From the NCBI RefSeq assembly GCF_037392515.1, contig NC_090295.1:20042001-20106000 (forward strand): 64,000 nt of DNA, in the 5' to 3' direction. Position numbers and translations under genes: made by a program. Position 1 is the stretch's first letter. Each line of letters opens with the position of its first letter. Shown here one piece after another: positions 63,793-64,000 of the stretch. Below the pieces are notes generated by a model. That model saw nothing but the letters and a program-made list of their open reading frames with translations, was not told where the DNA came from and did no database searches. Source of the stretch: Haliotis asinina (lineage: Eukaryota > Mollusca > Gastropoda > Lepetellida > Haliotidae).

Positions 63793-64000
63793 ATGGAACA
63801 ATTACTGCCGTGGTTCCTTATGTTTCCTTCAGTAATGTGCAATGCTACCTTCCCGTCTCCAAGGGATCTAGTGTCAGAATATTTATCTCAACATAATCCC
63901 TTGTATCATCCGGTGCCTATTTCCAAGTCTACTCTAGAAGTGTCCGTCAGCTTTAATCTTCTGCAAATTGAAAATCTGGACGAATCAAATCAAATGCTGA
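63793..64000 (+). CDS. Nicotinic-receptor-like subunit, 5' end only (copy 6)
   Basis: From the ATG at 63793 the frame is open for 69 codons to the window edge. It reads a signal peptide (MEQLLPWFLMFPSVMCNATF), then PSPRDLVSEYLSQHNP and the first beta strand with SFNLLQIENLDESNQML, where the other copies have NFNLLHIEDLDES. It is closest in style to copy 4. The rest of the gene lies to the right of the window. Confidence 0.88.
   Translation, partial: MEQLLPWFLMFPSVMCNATFPSPRDLVSEYLSQHNPLYHPVPISKSTLEVSVSFNLLQIENLDESNQML

Overview
The window is animal nuclear DNA, most likely from a marine gastropod. The evidence is a tandem family of metazoan Cys-loop ion-channel genes, several kinds of decayed LINE and Tc1-like elements, and SINE-like repeats. 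The SINE-like repeats end in an (ACTC)n tail next to a GCGGCGTAAAAC-type block, which I associate with abalone (Haliotis) sequence; that species guess is from memory and moderate only.

Region 1 (1 to about 17.85 kb) is most of a Polinton/Maverick (adintovirus-like) element, compact and visibly more GC-rich than the host flank. From left to right it carries five minus-strand genes (a hydrophobic helical protein, a fibre-like group with one frame break, and a penton/minor-capsid-like protein), a conserved virion protein, a membrane-active protein on the minus strand, the major capsid protein, the packaging ATPase, several small proteins, a protein-primed type B DNA polymerase and a retroviral-type integrase. 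No maturation protease or left terminal repeat is visible, so the element probably continues past the left edge. A 4,034-bp near-perfect tandem duplication (7796-11829 and 11830-15863) produced one polymerase copy cut off before motifs B and C, while leaving one intact copy of every gene it covers. AT-only or TATA-like boxes sit directly against many start codons, including a 29-bp palindrome that fills the whole gap between two divergent genes.

Region 2 (about 17.85-64 kb) is host DNA with an array of intronless nicotinic-receptor-like subunit genes, all on the plus strand, roughly 5-9 kb apart. There is a copy with one nonsense codon (21.2 kb), a 5' fragment (27.9 kb), three intact genes (33.2, 41.2, 47.7 kb), a badly damaged copy (55.2 kb) and the 5' end of a further copy running off the right edge (63.8 kb). 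Each unit except perhaps the last carries a related upstream module, and two orphan pieces of this flank lie between genes, so the array grew by duplicating whole units. Sequence patches shared in different combinations suggest gene conversion or unequal exchange.

Between the receptor genes are dead LINE copies (35.1-36.2, 37.9-39.0 minus, 43.8-45.2 minus, 49.5-50.2 and 51.7-54.5 kb), two broken Tc1-like transposons (46.2-47.0 and 59.3-60.2 kb, both minus), SINE-like insertions with clear target-site duplications, and microsatellites. The channel genes would make plasma-membrane pentameric channel subunits. The Polinton genes together would replicate, package and integrate a linear double-stranded DNA genome.
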